In this document: one piece after another, positions 1 through 12,035 of the stretch
Layout of the letters: the number at the start of each line of letters is the position of its first letter
Numbering within the stretch: the stretch's first letter is position 1
Assembly (NCBI GenBank): GCA_003669555.1
Contig: QWOS01000111.1
Span: 1 to 64,000, forward strand
Source: Planctomycetota bacterium
Lineage (GTDB): Bacteria; Planctomycetota; Planctomycetia; Gemmatales; Gemmataceae
DNA: 64,000 nt
Direction: 5' to 3'
The notes under the pieces: generated by a model
Told to the model about the DNA's origin: nothing
The model's database searches: none
What the model saw: only the letters and a program-made list of their open reading frames with translations
Program-made: the position numbers and the translations under genes

Positions 1-6
1 CTAAGG

Positions 7-211
7 TAGCCCAGGGCAGAGCGCAGCGCCGCCCTGGGTTCAGGGGTTTTATTTATTTTCAGCCCTATAGGGGCGCAATAAGGGTGGTTGGCGGCCTGAT
101 TGGTTCAGTTGGTTCAAAGATTATTACGCCCCTACAGGGCTTTTTTTTGGGTGGCGCCTAACCCAGGGCGTTGCCCTGGGCTATCGTAGGCCGCCCCGTT
201 GGGGCTTCGGA
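7..211. repeat. Composite of dispersed palindromic repeats
   Basis: Three palindromic units lie in a row. The first is a 'tagcccagggc ... gccctgggtt' palindrome (7-40). The second is a long inverted repeat whose arms are 'agccctataggggcgcaata' (61-80) and its near-complement ending 'cccctacagggct' (121-141). The third combines 'acccagggc gtt gccctgggc' (161-181) with 'gccccgttggggc' (192-204). The same building blocks recur at 22401-22520 and 33415-33590, and a fragment is at about 27278-27298, always between genes. The long inverted repeat is followed by a run of T, so it may also act as a terminator. No ORF here is convincing. Confidence 0.75.
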
Positions 212-221
212 AGGGTTGAAT

Positions 222-294
222 GGGTACGCCGTTGGGCGCGAGGGGACCGGGGTTGGATGCGTACGCGGTTGGGCGCGAGGGGACTGGGGTTTGG
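222..294. repeat. Two-copy 37-bp tandem repeat
   Basis: The motif 'gtacgccgttgggcgcgagg' followed by 'ggaccggggtt' starts near 224 and is repeated with three changes at 261, a period of 37 bp. It lies between the palindromic repeats and the 3' end of the htrA-like gene. No function is suggested. Confidence 0.6.
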
Positions 295-344
295 CACCGG
301 GAGGTTTGGGGCGGGTGATGGGGGGGCGGGAAGGGTGGTTGGTA

Positions 345-1523
345 CTAGAACCCGGAGAGGGGGGCCAGGGTGACGGGAAGCTCGAGCTCCTCGCCATCGC
401 GGATGACTGCCACGGGCACCTTGTCGCCGCTGGTGTGGGATTTCAGGACATCCTGCAGATCCTTGAGGGTGCGAATGGTTTTGCCGGAGACACGGGTGAT
501 GATATCGCCCAGCACCGGCCGGCCACGCAGGTCGGTGCTGGTGCCGCGGATGCCCGCCCTGGCGGCGCCGCCGCCTTCCACCACCCGGCTGACCATCAGG
601 CCCGGGACTGGCATGTCACGCGTGCTGGCCTGAGGCATCAGCACCACACCCAGGCCGGGCTTGGTGGGTTTGCCACCAGAAATCAATTGGGGCACCACGC
701 GGTTGACCTCATCGACCGGGATGGCGAAGCCGATGCCCGAAAACGATCCTGATGGGCTGACAATGGAGGTGTTCACGCCGATCAGCCGGCCGGCGGAATC
801 GAGCAGCGGGCCACCGGAATTACCGGGGTTGATGGCCGCATCGGTCTGGATGGCGTCGCTGATTTTCTGGCCACCCACAGAATCGATCTCGCGGCCGAGC
901 GCGGAGATGATGCCAGTGGTCAGGGTTTGGTCGAGCCCGAAGGGATTGCCGATGGCATACACCTTCTGCCCCACCCGCAGGTCATGCGACACTCCCAGCG
1001 GAATGGGCGGGAGGGCGTCGGGGGGGGCGTCGATGCGCAACACGGCGAGGTCGAACTCTGGGGCCGCGCCCACCAGGCTTGCCCGGAAAGAGCGATGGTC
1101 GTTGAGGGTGACCTCGGCACCGTTGGCCCCCTGGATAACATGGAAGTTGGTGACCACATGGCCCTTGTCATCCCACAGGAAGCCCGAGCCGGTGCCGGTT
1201 GGCACCTCGCGCACATTGAAGCCTGACGGGCCGGCGCGACGGTCCGCCAGCGTGGTGATATGGACCACGCTGAGACGGGACTGGTCGTACAGTTCGATAG
1301 TGGATTTTTCATCGTTGGCCAGGTCGCCGCGGGCGGTGATGGCGCGGGGCTGGCCATCGGGACCACCTGCCGCCCGGCTGATCCAGCGCTGGGCGTGGGG
1401 AATGATCTGGATGGCAATGAGCACCAGCAGCAGCACCAGCAGGGCCCATTGGGTCCAGGGCATGAAGGTAGAGGCACGCCTGACAGGTCTTTCCATTCCG
1501 GTCGGCAGATCTTCAAACGCCAT
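345..1523 (-). CDS. HtrA/DegP-like S1C serine protease with PDZ domain
   Basis: Membrane-anchored periplasmic protease for damaged or misfolded envelope proteins. The 392-residue protein has one N-terminal transmembrane segment (about residues 24-42) and a trypsin-like domain. Its catalytic triad is visible as His128 (TNFHV), Asp158 (EFDLAVL) and Ser236 (NPGNSGGPL). A single C-terminal PDZ domain covers about 288-385. The ATG at 1523 is preceded by a good GGAGG site. It lies 60 bp downstream of clpB on the same strand, so the two probably form a protein-quality-control unit. It has one PDZ domain, like DegS-type proteins, not the two of DegP. Family assignment is secure; substrates are unknown. 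Confidence 0.95.
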   Translation of the reverse strand: MAFEDLPTGMERPVRRASTFMPWTQWALLVLLLVLIAIQIIPHAQRWISRAAGGPDGQPRAITARGDLANDEKSTIELYDQSRLSVVHITTLADRRAGPSGFNVREVPTGTGSGFLWDDKGHVVTNFHVIQGANGAEVTLNDHRSFRASLVGAAPEFDLAVLRIDAPPDALPPIPLGVSHDLRVGQKVYAIGNPFGLDQTLTTGIISALGREIDSVGGQKISDAIQTDAAINPGNSGGPLLDSAGRLIGVNTSIVSPSGSFSGIGFAIPVDEVNRVVPQLISGGKPTKPGLGVVLMPQASTRDMPVPGLMVSRVVEGGGAARAGIRGTSTDLRGRPVLGDIITRVSGKTIRTLKDLQDVLKSHTSGDKVPVAVIRDGEELELPVTLAPLSGF

Positions 1524-1583
1524 GGCGGGCCTCCAGCAAAGAGTACAATGAGGACAGTATAGGCCAGTTTTCCGGTTTGGGGG

Positions 1584-4202
<2,619 letters not shown>

Positions 4203-4523
4203 GGTTGGTTTTCCAGGTCGTGACCGGGGGCAAGTCTGTCTGGGAGATGCAAGAAGCATGCCAAGTGAAAGGTGAGTATTGTGCCGGAGCGGCAGGGGGG
4301 TGGGTGGAGAACCGGGGTGCCGTTTTGGCAGGAGCGGGTTTTGCGTGGATTATGCGAAGCGGCGTTTATGCCATTTTGGCATGCAGCGCTGCGCTAGTTG
4401 ACAGTGATGGCGCCGTGCGGACAATTGGGTGCGGTAGTTGTGCTGGCCGGAAGGTGTCCTTCCCGGGGCGGAAAAGGTGATTTGGGGTTTGGGTGCCAGG
4501 GTTGCTGAATCAACGGAGGCTGG

Positions 4524-4826
4524 ATGAACATGAAATCGATAGGCGGGTATCTGTTTTTTTTTGGCATGGGTTCCATGGTGCTCAATTATCTGGGCTACGA
4601 ATTCATGTTGCTGAAATGGATTGACTGGTGGGGTCCGGAAAATGGCTGGGCCATCCGCATCGGCATGGCTGTTGTTGGCGGTGCCATGTGGTTGCTGGCC
4701 TACCTGGGCGAGCAACCAGCCAAGGCGGCGGCAGAGAGTGCCGAAACCAGCGAGGAAAATCAGGATGGCCAGGGTTCCGACAATGAAGGCCGTAAGCCTG
4801 GGCAGAAGAACTCTCCCCAGCGCTAG
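4524..4826 (+). CDS. Small two-span membrane protein
   Basis: A 100-residue protein with two hydrophobic segments (about 6-32 and 44-64) and a polar, acidic and Ala/Gln-rich tail (70-100). The ATG at 4524 has a good upstream site (cggaggctgg). It is transcribed divergently from clpB across a 320-bp gap and ends 8 bp from the convergent acetate kinase gene. I do not recognise the family. The topology suggests a small inner-membrane protein with a cytoplasmic tail. Confidence 0.7.
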   Translation: MNMKSIGGYLFFFGMGSMVLNYLGYEFMLLKWIDWWGPENGWAIRIGMAVVGGAMWLLAYLGEQPAKAAAESAETSEENQDGQGSDNEGRKPGQKNSPQR

Positions 4827-4834
4827 CGTTGGCA

Positions 4835-6037
4835 CTAGCCGATCAGCGGGGCCGTGTCGCGCGCTATGACCCAGTCTTCCCGGGCGCCCACCACCAGAAT
4901 CGGGGCGCTGGAATGCCCGGCGGAAATCACCAGCGGTTTGGGAATGGGTTCAGGGCTGAGGTTTTGCTGGTTGGCTGTTTCGTGGAGTTTCAGCCCCATG
5001 TGGGCCAGTCCCTCGATGATCCGTTGCCGGATCGGCGGGCTGTTTTCACCAATGCCACCCGTGAAGGCCAGGCAGCCCAGTCCGCCCAATTCGGTGGCGA
5101 GGGCCGCCACGGTGCGACGGGCATGGCGCACCAGCATTTCCACGGCCAGGTGGGCCCGCGGGTTGCCTTCGGCCTCGGCCTGGAGAACCTGGCGCAAATC
5201 GGCGGAGACACCCGAAACCGCCTGCCAGCCTGACTCCTTCCACAAAGCTTTTTCCAGTTCATCCGGAGTTTTTCCCAACAATCGCCCCGCCGTGAAGACC
5301 AGGCCGGGATCGATATCGCCGCAGCGCGACGCCATGGGGAACCCTTCCAGGGGGGTCAGGCCCATGGTGGTGAAAACCGACCGGCCATGACGGATGGCGG
5401 TGGCGGAGCAGCCAGCCCCCAGATGCAGCACCACCAGACGATCCCAATGCTCCTCGGCCACAGCGGCGCGGACGGCCATGCTGGCCCAGGAATGGCTCAG
5501 CCCGTGGAAGCCATAGCGTCGCAGATGGTGCTGGTGGGTCCAGTCCCACGGGATGGCATAGGTGCGGGCCGCCTCGGGTAGCGTGGCATGGAAGGCGGTG
5601 TCGAATACCGCCACCTGCCTGGCATTGGGGAAGGCCAGGCTGCAGGCGTCAATTCCCTCCAGAGCAGGGGGATTGTGCAGGGGTGCCCAGTTGGAAAGGG
5701 AGTCGAGTTCGGTCCGGACTTCTGGCGTGATTATGACCGGACCGCTGAAGTGGGGACCGCCATGTACCACACGGTGGCCCACCCCGGCGATAGCCACCCC
5801 GATATCGTCGAGCCCCTCGGCCAGAATCCGCACGGTCCGGGCGATGCGGTTCTGGACGGGTTCGCTGCCCACCGGCCAGTGGATGGCTTGTCCACCCAGC
5901 TTGGTGTACCAGGACGGTCCGTTGGCATCCAGCCAGTCGAGCCGGGCCATGCCCCGCTCGGTGAGTGTGTGCTGGTCGAACCAGGCCACCTTGAGGCTGG
6001 TGGAGCCAACATTGCAAGCCAGGATGCACGGTGTCAT
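4835..6037 (-). CDS. ackA: Acetate kinase
   Basis: Interconverts acetate plus ATP and acetyl phosphate plus ADP in the cytoplasm, normally with phosphotransacetylase. The protein is 400 residues, the standard length. Family motifs are present in order: N-terminal phosphate-binding CNVGSTSLK (the family norm is N-x-G-S-S-S-x-K, so one Ser is Thr), GHRVVHGG, FDTAFHATLP, RRYGFHGLSH, HLGAGCSATAIRHGRS with MGLTPLEG, and the C-terminal ATP-site signature TGGIGENS. No phosphotransacetylase gene is adjacent. It converges with the small membrane gene and is divergent from glgP across about 390 bp. The start context is weak, but the N-terminus matches the family. Confidence 0.95.
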   Translation of the reverse strand: MTPCILACNVGSTSLKVAWFDQHTLTERGMARLDWLDANGPSWYTKLGGQAIHWPVGSEPVQNRIARTVRILAEGLDDIGVAIAGVGHRVVHGGPHFSGPVIITPEVRTELDSLSNWAPLHNPPALEGIDACSLAFPNARQVAVFDTAFHATLPEAARTYAIPWDWTHQHHLRRYGFHGLSHSWASMAVRAAVAEEHWDRLVVLHLGAGCSATAIRHGRSVFTTMGLTPLEGFPMASRCGDIDPGLVFTAGRLLGKTPDELEKALWKESGWQAVSGVSADLRQVLQAEAEGNPRAHLAVEMLVRHARRTVAALATELGGLGCLAFTGGIGENSPPIRQRIIEGLAHMGLKLHETANQQNLSPEPIPKPLVISAGHSSAPILVVGAREDWVIARDTAPLIG

Positions 6038-6424
6038 GAGTCAGCCCATCCGGTTGCCAGACTGAATGCCCAGTCCTCAGGTTCAGCACCTTTTCTCATG
6101 GTACGGCATCGGGATACCGGTTGATCAGTGGGCGAGGGTTTCGGGCCGGGCTGGCCGCAGAAAAGCGGTGCCCGGGGCGTGGCGGGAATCGGGTGGGGAA
6201 TCAGAGTCAGATTCTGCAAGCCGCCCTGCCGTTGGGAGGGGTACTCCTATAGCATAAGGGTGCCTCTCCGTTAGGCCGTTTTTTCTGCCAGATGTAACCA
6301 GATCGCGTAATTTGGGTTGTTTGGCTTGTTTGGTGGGCGGTAAACGGTTATTCAATGCAGGCTCAGGCGATGGCACCCGTTGCAAAATGTGGGTAGTCCA
6401 GGCCCAAGGGGAGAAGGAATCACT
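6038..6424. other. Divergent intergenic region ackA/glgP
   Basis: A 387-bp non-coding stretch between divergent genes that should hold the promoters of both. Only the ribosome binding site of glgP (ggggagaagga, 6410-6420) is clear. I found no convincing sigma-70 box pair, hairpin or repeat. Confidence 0.6.
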
Positions 6425-8917
6425 ATGGCACCGGTCCAACCAGGAACCACACCCAACTATGCGACCCAGCCGGGGCGTCCCGTGGTTGTGGGTGCAGGGA
6501 GCATGCTCGAGGCGATAGAACGGCATGCCCGCTACACGCTGGGGTTGCCCTGGGGGAGCCTGACCAGCCACGAGAAGCTGGTGGCGGTGAGTTTGGCCGT
6601 GCGCGAGCGTCTGATCGACGGGGCGCTGGAGACCGAGGCCAAATATCGCCAGGAAGGGTCGAAGCGGGCCTATTACCTGTCGGCGGAATTCCTGATCGGC
6701 AGGTCGCTGGTCAACAATCTGATCAATCTGGGCATGCTTGAGGAGTGCAAGCGCGCCCTCGAGTGCAAGGGAGTGCGTCTGGAAGAGCTGTGCGAGGTGG
6801 AAGAGGACGCAGCACTGGGCAACGGTGGCCTGGGTCGACTGGCCGCCTGCTTCCTGGATTCAGCCGCCACGCTGGGGCTGCCGCTCTTTGGCTACGGCAT
6901 CAACTACGAATATGGGCTGTTCAAGCAGGAGATCCATGGCCTGCAGCAGGTTGAGCGGCCCGATGCCTGGCAGCGTCTGGGGCGTTCGGCCTGGCAGATC
7001 GAGCGTATGGAGCGCACTTGCCAGATCCCCGTCTATGGCAAAGTGATTCTTGAGACCGACAGCATGGGCCGCAAGCGCTCGCGCTGGATTGAGACGCAGA
7101 CGATTGTCGGCGTGCCTTTCGACATGCTCATCGCCGGCTACGGGGGCAAGGCGGTCAATGTGCTGCGGTTGTACGCGGCGCGCGCTTCCACCGACTTCGA
7201 GATGAAGGTTTTCAATTCGGGCGATTACATCAAGGCGGTAGAGCAGAAGGTGCTGTCGGAGACGCTTTCGAAGGTGCTGTATCCATCGGATCAGGTGCGC
7301 CAGGGGCAGGAGCTGCGCCTGTTGCAGGAATATTTCATGGTGGCCTGTGCGTTGCGTGACATCTTGCGCCGGCATGTGGGTGACCTGGAGGGTGACTACA
7401 GCCGTTTACCCGAGCGGATTGCCATTCAGCTGAACGACACCCATCCGGCCATGGCCATCGCCGAGCTGATGCGCCTGCTGCTCGATGAGGTGAGCATGGA
7501 GTGGGATCAGGCGTGGAAAATAACCTCGAAGAGCATTGCCTACACCAACCACACGCTGTTGCCCGAGGCGCTGGAGCGATGGCCGCTGCACCTGTTCGAG
7601 GTGGCCCTGCCGCGGCATCTGCAAATCATTTATGAGATCAACCGGCAGTTTCTCGAAGAAGTGCAGGGGCGCTGGCCCGGCGACGAGGAGCGCGTGCGCC
7701 GCATGTCTTTGATCGAGGAGGGCCCCGAGCGCAAGATCCGCATGGCGAATCTGGCAATCGTTGGTAGCCGCAGCGTCAACGGCGTGGCGGCCATGCATTC
7801 CGAACTGGTGAAGAAGGAACTGGTGCCGGATTTCTTCGAGATGACCCCCTGGAAATTCAACAACAAGACCAATGGCGTTACCCCCCGCCGCTGGTTTCTG
7901 GCTGCCAACCCCGACCTTTCCCGGCTGCTCACCTCGCTGGTGGGTGAAGGCTGGGTGGATCATCTCGACCAGTTGCGGGGGCTGGAGAAGTTCGGCGCTG
8001 ATGCGGGTGTGCTGGAAAAGCTTCGCAAGGTGAAGCGTATCAACAAGGAGCGGCTGGCCCGGCACACGCATTCGGTGGTTGGCATCGTGCTTGATCCGTC
8101 CGCCCTGACCGATATCCAGGTGAAGCGGATGCACTTGTACAAGCGGCAGTTGCTGATGCTGCTGCGGGTGGCCTGGCAGTACCTGCGGGTGGTGGAGGAC
8201 GGTTTCACCCCCGCCGCGCCGCGTTCGTGTCTGCTGGCCGGCAAGGCGGCACCCGGTTACCTGGCTGCCAAGCAGGTGATCAACCTGGCCTGCGGGCTGG
8301 GTGAGCTGATCAATCGCGACCCGCGTGTCAACCGGTGGCTGAAGATGGCTTTCCTACCCGACTACCGGGTGAGCCTGGCGGAGGTGATGATTCCCGCCGC
8401 CGACCTGAGCGAGCAGATATCCACGGCCGGTTACGAGGCTTCCGGCACCGGCAACATGAAGTTTGCCATGAACGGCGCGCTGACGGTGGGCACGCTCGAC
8501 GGTGCCAATGTGGAAATTCTCGAGGAGGTTGGGGCGGATAATTTTTACCTGTTCGGCAAAACAGTGGAGGGTATCCGCGAGTTGCGGCAGACCCATGTCG
8601 AGCCCCGGACCTTTTACGAGTCCCGTCCCAGGGTGCGCCGGCTGATGGATGCTTTCAGGGCCGGGCGCTTCAATGTGCCGGGTTGCGATGCTTCGTGGGT
8701 TTACACCACCCTGGTGGAGCGGGAAGACCCGTTCTATTACCTGGCGGATCTGGAAGAATACCTCGATATCCAGGACCGCATCGACAACGACTGGAACGAC
8801 AAAACAAGCTGGGATCGTAAATGTCTGCTGAATATTGCCCGCATGGGAAAATTCTCGTCAGATCGGACCGTCGCTGAGTATGCGCGGGAAATCTGGGGCA
8901 TCACTCCGGTGGAATGA
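6425..8917 (+). CDS. glgP: Glycogen/alpha-glucan phosphorylase
   Basis: PLP-dependent phosphorolysis of glycogen or maltodextrin to glucose-1-phosphate. From the ATG at 6425 the protein is 830 residues, typical of GT35 phosphorylases. Family blocks are plain: GNGGLGRLAACFLDS (substrate and phosphate region), NDTHPAMAIAELMRLL, TNHTLLPEALE, NGVTPRRWF, and the PLP-lysine motif EASGTGNMKF followed by NGALTVGTLDGANVEI. The ATG at 6425 follows ggggagaagga at the right distance; an earlier in-frame ATG at 6380 lacks a site. It heads a same-strand run with the membrane gene at 8933 (15 bp gap) and the BatA/VWA genes. Confidence 0.96.
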   Translation: MAPVQPGTTPNYATQPGRPVVVGAGSMLEAIERHARYTLGLPWGSLTSHEKLVAVSLAVRERLIDGALETEAKYRQEGSKRAYYLSAEFLIGRSLVNNLINLGMLEECKRALECKGVRLEELCEVEEDAALGNGGLGRLAACFLDSAATLGLPLFGYGINYEYGLFKQEIHGLQQVERPDAWQRLGRSAWQIERMERTCQIPVYGKVILETDSMGRKRSRWIETQTIVGVPFDMLIAGYGGKAVNVLRLYAARASTDFEMKVFNSGDYIKAVEQKVLSETLSKVLYPSDQVRQGQELRLLQEYFMVACALRDILRRHVGDLEGDYSRLPERIAIQLNDTHPAMAIAELMRLLLDEVSMEWDQAWKITSKSIAYTNHTLLPEALERWPLHLFEVALPRHLQIIYEINRQFLEEVQGRWPGDEERVRRMSLIEEGPERKIRMANLAIVGSRSVNGVAAMHSELVKKELVPDFFEMTPWKFNNKTNGVTPRRWFLAANPDLSRLLTSLVGEGWVDHLDQLRGLEKFGADAGVLEKLRKVKRINKERLARHTHSVVGIVLDPSALTDIQVKRMHLYKRQLLMLLRVAWQYLRVVEDGFTPAAPRSCLLAGKAAPGYLAAKQVINLACGLGELINRDPRVNRWLKMAFLPDYRVSLAEVMIPAADLSEQISTAGYEASGTGNMKFAMNGALTVGTLDGANVEILEEVGADNFYLFGKTVEGIRELRQTHVEPRTFYESRPRVRRLMDAFRAGRFNVPGCDASWVYTTLVEREDPFYYLADLEEYLDIQDRIDNDWNDKTSWDRKCLLNIARMGKFSSDRTVAEYAREIWGITPVE

Positions 8918-8932
8918 TCCTGGGGGTTGGCG

Positions 8933-9760
8933 ATGGATCACACCGCTGAGCTGGAAACTCCGCGCATCCTGGCAGGTTGGCAGGGGCGTGGGCGACGGTT
9001 GCTCTTTGCAGCGCTGCTGGCGGCCGGTTTTCTGGTCTGGGAAGCCACTGCCATGCCCGCTGTGGCGGCATTGGTGGTGTGTTTCAAGTTCGGCTTTGGC
9101 GACTGGTCACTGGGGGTGTGGCTGGCCCGCCATGACCCGGACCGGAAGCGCGGGCTGGTCTGCCTGCTTTTTCATCTGGCCTTTGGCATGTGGAAGGTGG
9201 CGGTGTCGGCCACTCTGCTGGTATTTCTGTCATTATTCGCGGGTGTGATCATGGCCCGTGCCGGTCAGCAGCCGATGTTGCCGGGTTTGGGGCCGATTTT
9301 GCGCGGGGCGGTGGGGGCTGCCCTGGCAGGCTATGGCCTGACCCTGCTCACCACCTATGTGGCGATTGTTTTCGGGGTGTGGATGCGGGTGCGGATGTGG
9401 CTGGGTGAGAGCCAGTGGCTGGCCCGCTCGGGACGGTATTGGCCCCCCCGCCAGAGCGGCCGCAACATGGCCCCGCTGCTGAGCATGACAACACTCGTTC
9501 TCTCTTTGTTGCTGGGGGTTGTCCTGGGGTTGGGTATTTTGGTGAGCCTCAATCCCTTGGCTTTGGCACTGTGTTTGGTTCTCTGCATTGTTTTACTGCC
9601 GGTATTCGTGGCGGTTTTTCAGGCGATCAGCCGGCGTGCCTTTGCCAGGTGTGTGGCCGATTGCTGGCCCCACAGGGACGGGGAAGTGGTGCACCAGGAG
9701 TTGCCGGAGACGAGGCAGGATCCGTATCCCGCCCATGTGCCCCTGGATGGGGAGTGCTGA
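8933..9760 (+). CDS. Multi-span membrane protein upstream of BatA
   Basis: A 275-residue integral membrane protein with about six hydrophobic segments and a short polar C-terminal tail. The ATG at 8933 follows a GGGGG stretch; a TTG six bases upstream is also in frame but less likely. It sits 15 bp after glgP and one base before the BatA-type gene, so it is probably cotranscribed with the BatA/VWA pair. I do not recognise a named family. The position suggests a membrane partner of the BatA/VWA proteins, but this is inference only. Confidence 0.75.
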   Translation: MDHTAELETPRILAGWQGRGRRLLFAALLAAGFLVWEATAMPAVAALVVCFKFGFGDWSLGVWLARHDPDRKRGLVCLLFHLAFGMWKVAVSATLLVFLSLFAGVIMARAGQQPMLPGLGPILRGAVGAALAGYGLTLLTTYVAIVFGVWMRVRMWLGESQWLARSGRYWPPRQSGRNMAPLLSMTTLVLSLLLGVVLGLGILVSLNPLALALCLVLCIVLLPVFVAVFQAISRRAFARCVADCWPHRDGEVVHQELPETRQDPYPAHVPLDGEC

Positions 9761-9761
9761 C

Positions 9762-12035
9762 ATGATCCACGCCTACCTGCTGGCTTTTTCACTGATGGCT
9801 GCTGTGCCTGTCCTGCTGCACATGCTAAAGAAGGGGCAGCCCAAACGGGTGATTTTTCCGGCCATCCGTTTTCTTCTGGAGCGCCAGCAGAAATCGCGGC
9901 GGCGTAGCCAGTTGCAAAACCTGCTGCTCCTGCTGCTGCGCATGGCCATCATTGTTCTTGCTTGCCTGGCGCTCGCCCGCCCCTTGTTGCCCAATCCGGG
10001 CATCGACCTGGGGCAGGGGGCTCAGGTGCGGGCGGTGGTGATTCTTGACCTGAGTCCCAGCATGGGGGTCCGGCAGGGGCAGACAACCCCGCATGATGAG
10101 GCCAATCGCCTGCTGGGGCAACTTCTGGAGCGCTTTTCCCCTGAAAGCAGGGTGCAGGTCTTGCGTGGCGACGGTGAACCGTTATCAGGTGCCGAAGATG
10201 CCCCCGCCGAGGCCGGCTGGGGCAATGTGAAGCGGGCGCGGCAACAGATGGAAGGTGCCCGCCTCATGGCCGGGCAGGGGTCGGTGGTACCGGCGCTGCG
10301 CAAGGCGAGCCGTCTTTTCACCGAGGCGGCCAAAGAGGGGGGCGAGGCTCCGCTGGAATTGCTGCTGGTGTTGTCGGATCGCACCCGGCAATCGTGGCTG
10401 GGCGCCGCTGCCGCTCCGCTGGAGTTGCCCGGCAAGGTGCAGGCGTACTGGCTGGATGTGGGCGGGACGGTTGCCCCCCATGTGGCCATCACCAATCTCA
10501 CGCTGGATCCTCCCGCCGCGGCCCCCGGCTCGCAGGTGCGGGTACGGGTGGAGGTGCGCGCTCGTGGCGAACCGCCGGGCGGCAAAACCTCGGTCCAGTT
10601 GACCCTGGGGCTGGACAACGACCCCGATGTGGCCCGGCCCGTCGAGAAGAAAGCCGTGGAGCTGACCAGCCAGGAACCGGTTCGGCTGGTGGAATTCATC
10701 CGCCAGGTCCCCAACCTTCCGGAAGGGGAAAAGGAAGGCTATTTCCAGTACACTGCCCGTGTGCAACCCGAGGACGCGTTGCCGTTGGACAACACGCGTT
10801 GCGTGACACTGCCGGTGCGCCGCGAGGTGCTGATCCTTGCGGAAACGCCCGCTGATGCGGACCTGCTGAAATCGGCGATGGATGCGCTGAAACGACACCC
10901 CTCCGAGGTGCGGTTGCTGAGCGATGTCGCCGCCTGGACCCCGCAGGAACTGGCGGCCTGCCGTGTGGTCTGGCTGGCCCACCTGAGGAACCCCCCGCCG
11001 GCCCTGTGGAAAAGTCTGGAAGTGTACCTGCAGGGAGGCGGTGCCCTGGTGGTGGTACCCGGTGGCAAGGATGCCAGGCTTGCCGCCTACCAGGGGGCCG
11101 AGGCCAACGCGGTGCTGCCGGCGCCCTATGGCGAGATGGAGGAGCTGGGCCCGAAGGAGCGCGGCTGGCGGCTGGCGGCCTGGGACAGTCAGGAGGGGTG
11201 GACCTCGGCAATCGAGGGCATGGCCAGGGGGGGCCGGGTGGATTTTGCGGTCCCTGAATACGAACCGCTGGTTTATCGCCGCTGGAAACTGGGAGCGCCT
11301 GATGCCGAGGCCCGGGTCGTGGTGCGGCTCGACGATGGCAAACCCATGGGCACCCCTGAGGCGCTGGCGGTACAGGGCCGGGTGGGTACCGGGCGAGTGC
11401 TGCAACTGGCCACCGGCCTGGATGGCCAACTCTATGTGAACAGTCGGGGCTGGAACAACTTCTGGACCGATTCCTCCATCGGTCTGGTGATGGTGGACCG
11501 TCTCAATCAGGATCTGGCCGGCACCGGCGCGCAAGCCGCCCTGGCCAACTGGGTGGCGCGTCCGGGGCAATACCCCGAGGTGGATATTCCGCCACTGATT
11601 CCGGCCATGCTGCCGCTGAAATTGCGAGGCCCGGGCCTCCAGGCCGATGGTGCCGACCTGATCCTTGAGGCCGCGACCAAGCGGCTGTCGTTGCGGGAAG
11701 CCGGGGAACCTGGCAACTACCAGGTGCGTGACGCCCGCAAGCGGACCGTGCGCGCCTTCAGCCTGGCCATAGATCCGGGCGAGACCGAGCTGGAGAAAGC
11801 TCCCGTCAACGAAATCGAAGACCTGATGGGCAAGGGCCGGGTGCTGTCGCTGGAGGGTGGCGAGGGGCTGGAGCAGTTGATGGCCGGTGAATGGCAGGGT
11901 GATCTGGATTTGCTGCCATGGATCCTGGGGCTGGTGGTGCTGATGATGGCGCTGGAGAGCTACCTGGCCAACCGGGTTTTCCAGTCGGGGCAGAGCGAAG
12001 AAAGCGTAGCCAGCGGGCCCAGGAGCGCCGCATGA
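9762..12035 (+). CDS. BatA-type membrane protein with VWA-like domain
   Basis: A 757-residue protein. The N-terminus (MIHAYLLAFSLMAAVPVLLHML, then KRVIFPAIRFL) is the BatA N-terminal domain: two membrane segments around a basic KRRSQLQN linker. A von Willebrand A-like domain follows, with the MIDAS-type sequence VVILDLSPSMGV. Long extracytoplasmic beta-rich segments and a final transmembrane helix (about 710-735) complete it. The ATG at 9762 directly follows the upstream gene, and its TGA overlaps the next gene's ATG (ATGA, 12032-12035), indicating translational coupling. Planctomycetes carry many such proteins; in other bacteria Bat proteins are linked to stress tolerance. No MoxR ATPase or DUF58 gene is adjacent, unlike the usual Bat locus. 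Confidence 0.85.
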   Translation: MIHAYLLAFSLMAAVPVLLHMLKKGQPKRVIFPAIRFLLERQQKSRRRSQLQNLLLLLLRMAIIVLACLALARPLLPNPGIDLGQGAQVRAVVILDLSPSMGVRQGQTTPHDEANRLLGQLLERFSPESRVQVLRGDGEPLSGAEDAPAEAGWGNVKRARQQMEGARLMAGQGSVVPALRKASRLFTEAAKEGGEAPLELLLVLSDRTRQSWLGAAAAPLELPGKVQAYWLDVGGTVAPHVAITNLTLDPPAAAPGSQVRVRVEVRARGEPPGGKTSVQLTLGLDNDPDVARPVEKKAVELTSQEPVRLVEFIRQVPNLPEGEKEGYFQYTARVQPEDALPLDNTRCVTLPVRREVLILAETPADADLLKSAMDALKRHPSEVRLLSDVAAWTPQELAACRVVWLAHLRNPPPALWKSLEVYLQGGGALVVVPGGKDARLAAYQGAEANAVLPAPYGEMEELGPKERGWRLAAWDSQEGWTSAIEGMARGGRVDFAVPEYEPLVYRRWKLGAPDAEARVVVRLDDGKPMGTPEALAVQGRVGTGRVLQLATGLDGQLYVNSRGWNNFWTDSSIGLVMVDRLNQDLAGTGAQAALANWVARPGQYPEVDIPPLIPAMLPLKLRGPGLQADGADLILEAATKRLSLREAGEPGNYQVRDARKRTVRAFSLAIDPGETELEKAPVNEIEDLMGKGRVLSLEGGEGLEQLMAGEWQGDLDLLPWILGLVVLMMALESYLANRVFQSGQSEESVASGPRSAA

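Noticed and set aside
4203-4523. CIRCE or heat-shock operator before clpB
   Set aside because: No inverted repeat of the CIRCE type and no clear sigma-32-like boxes in the divergent region.
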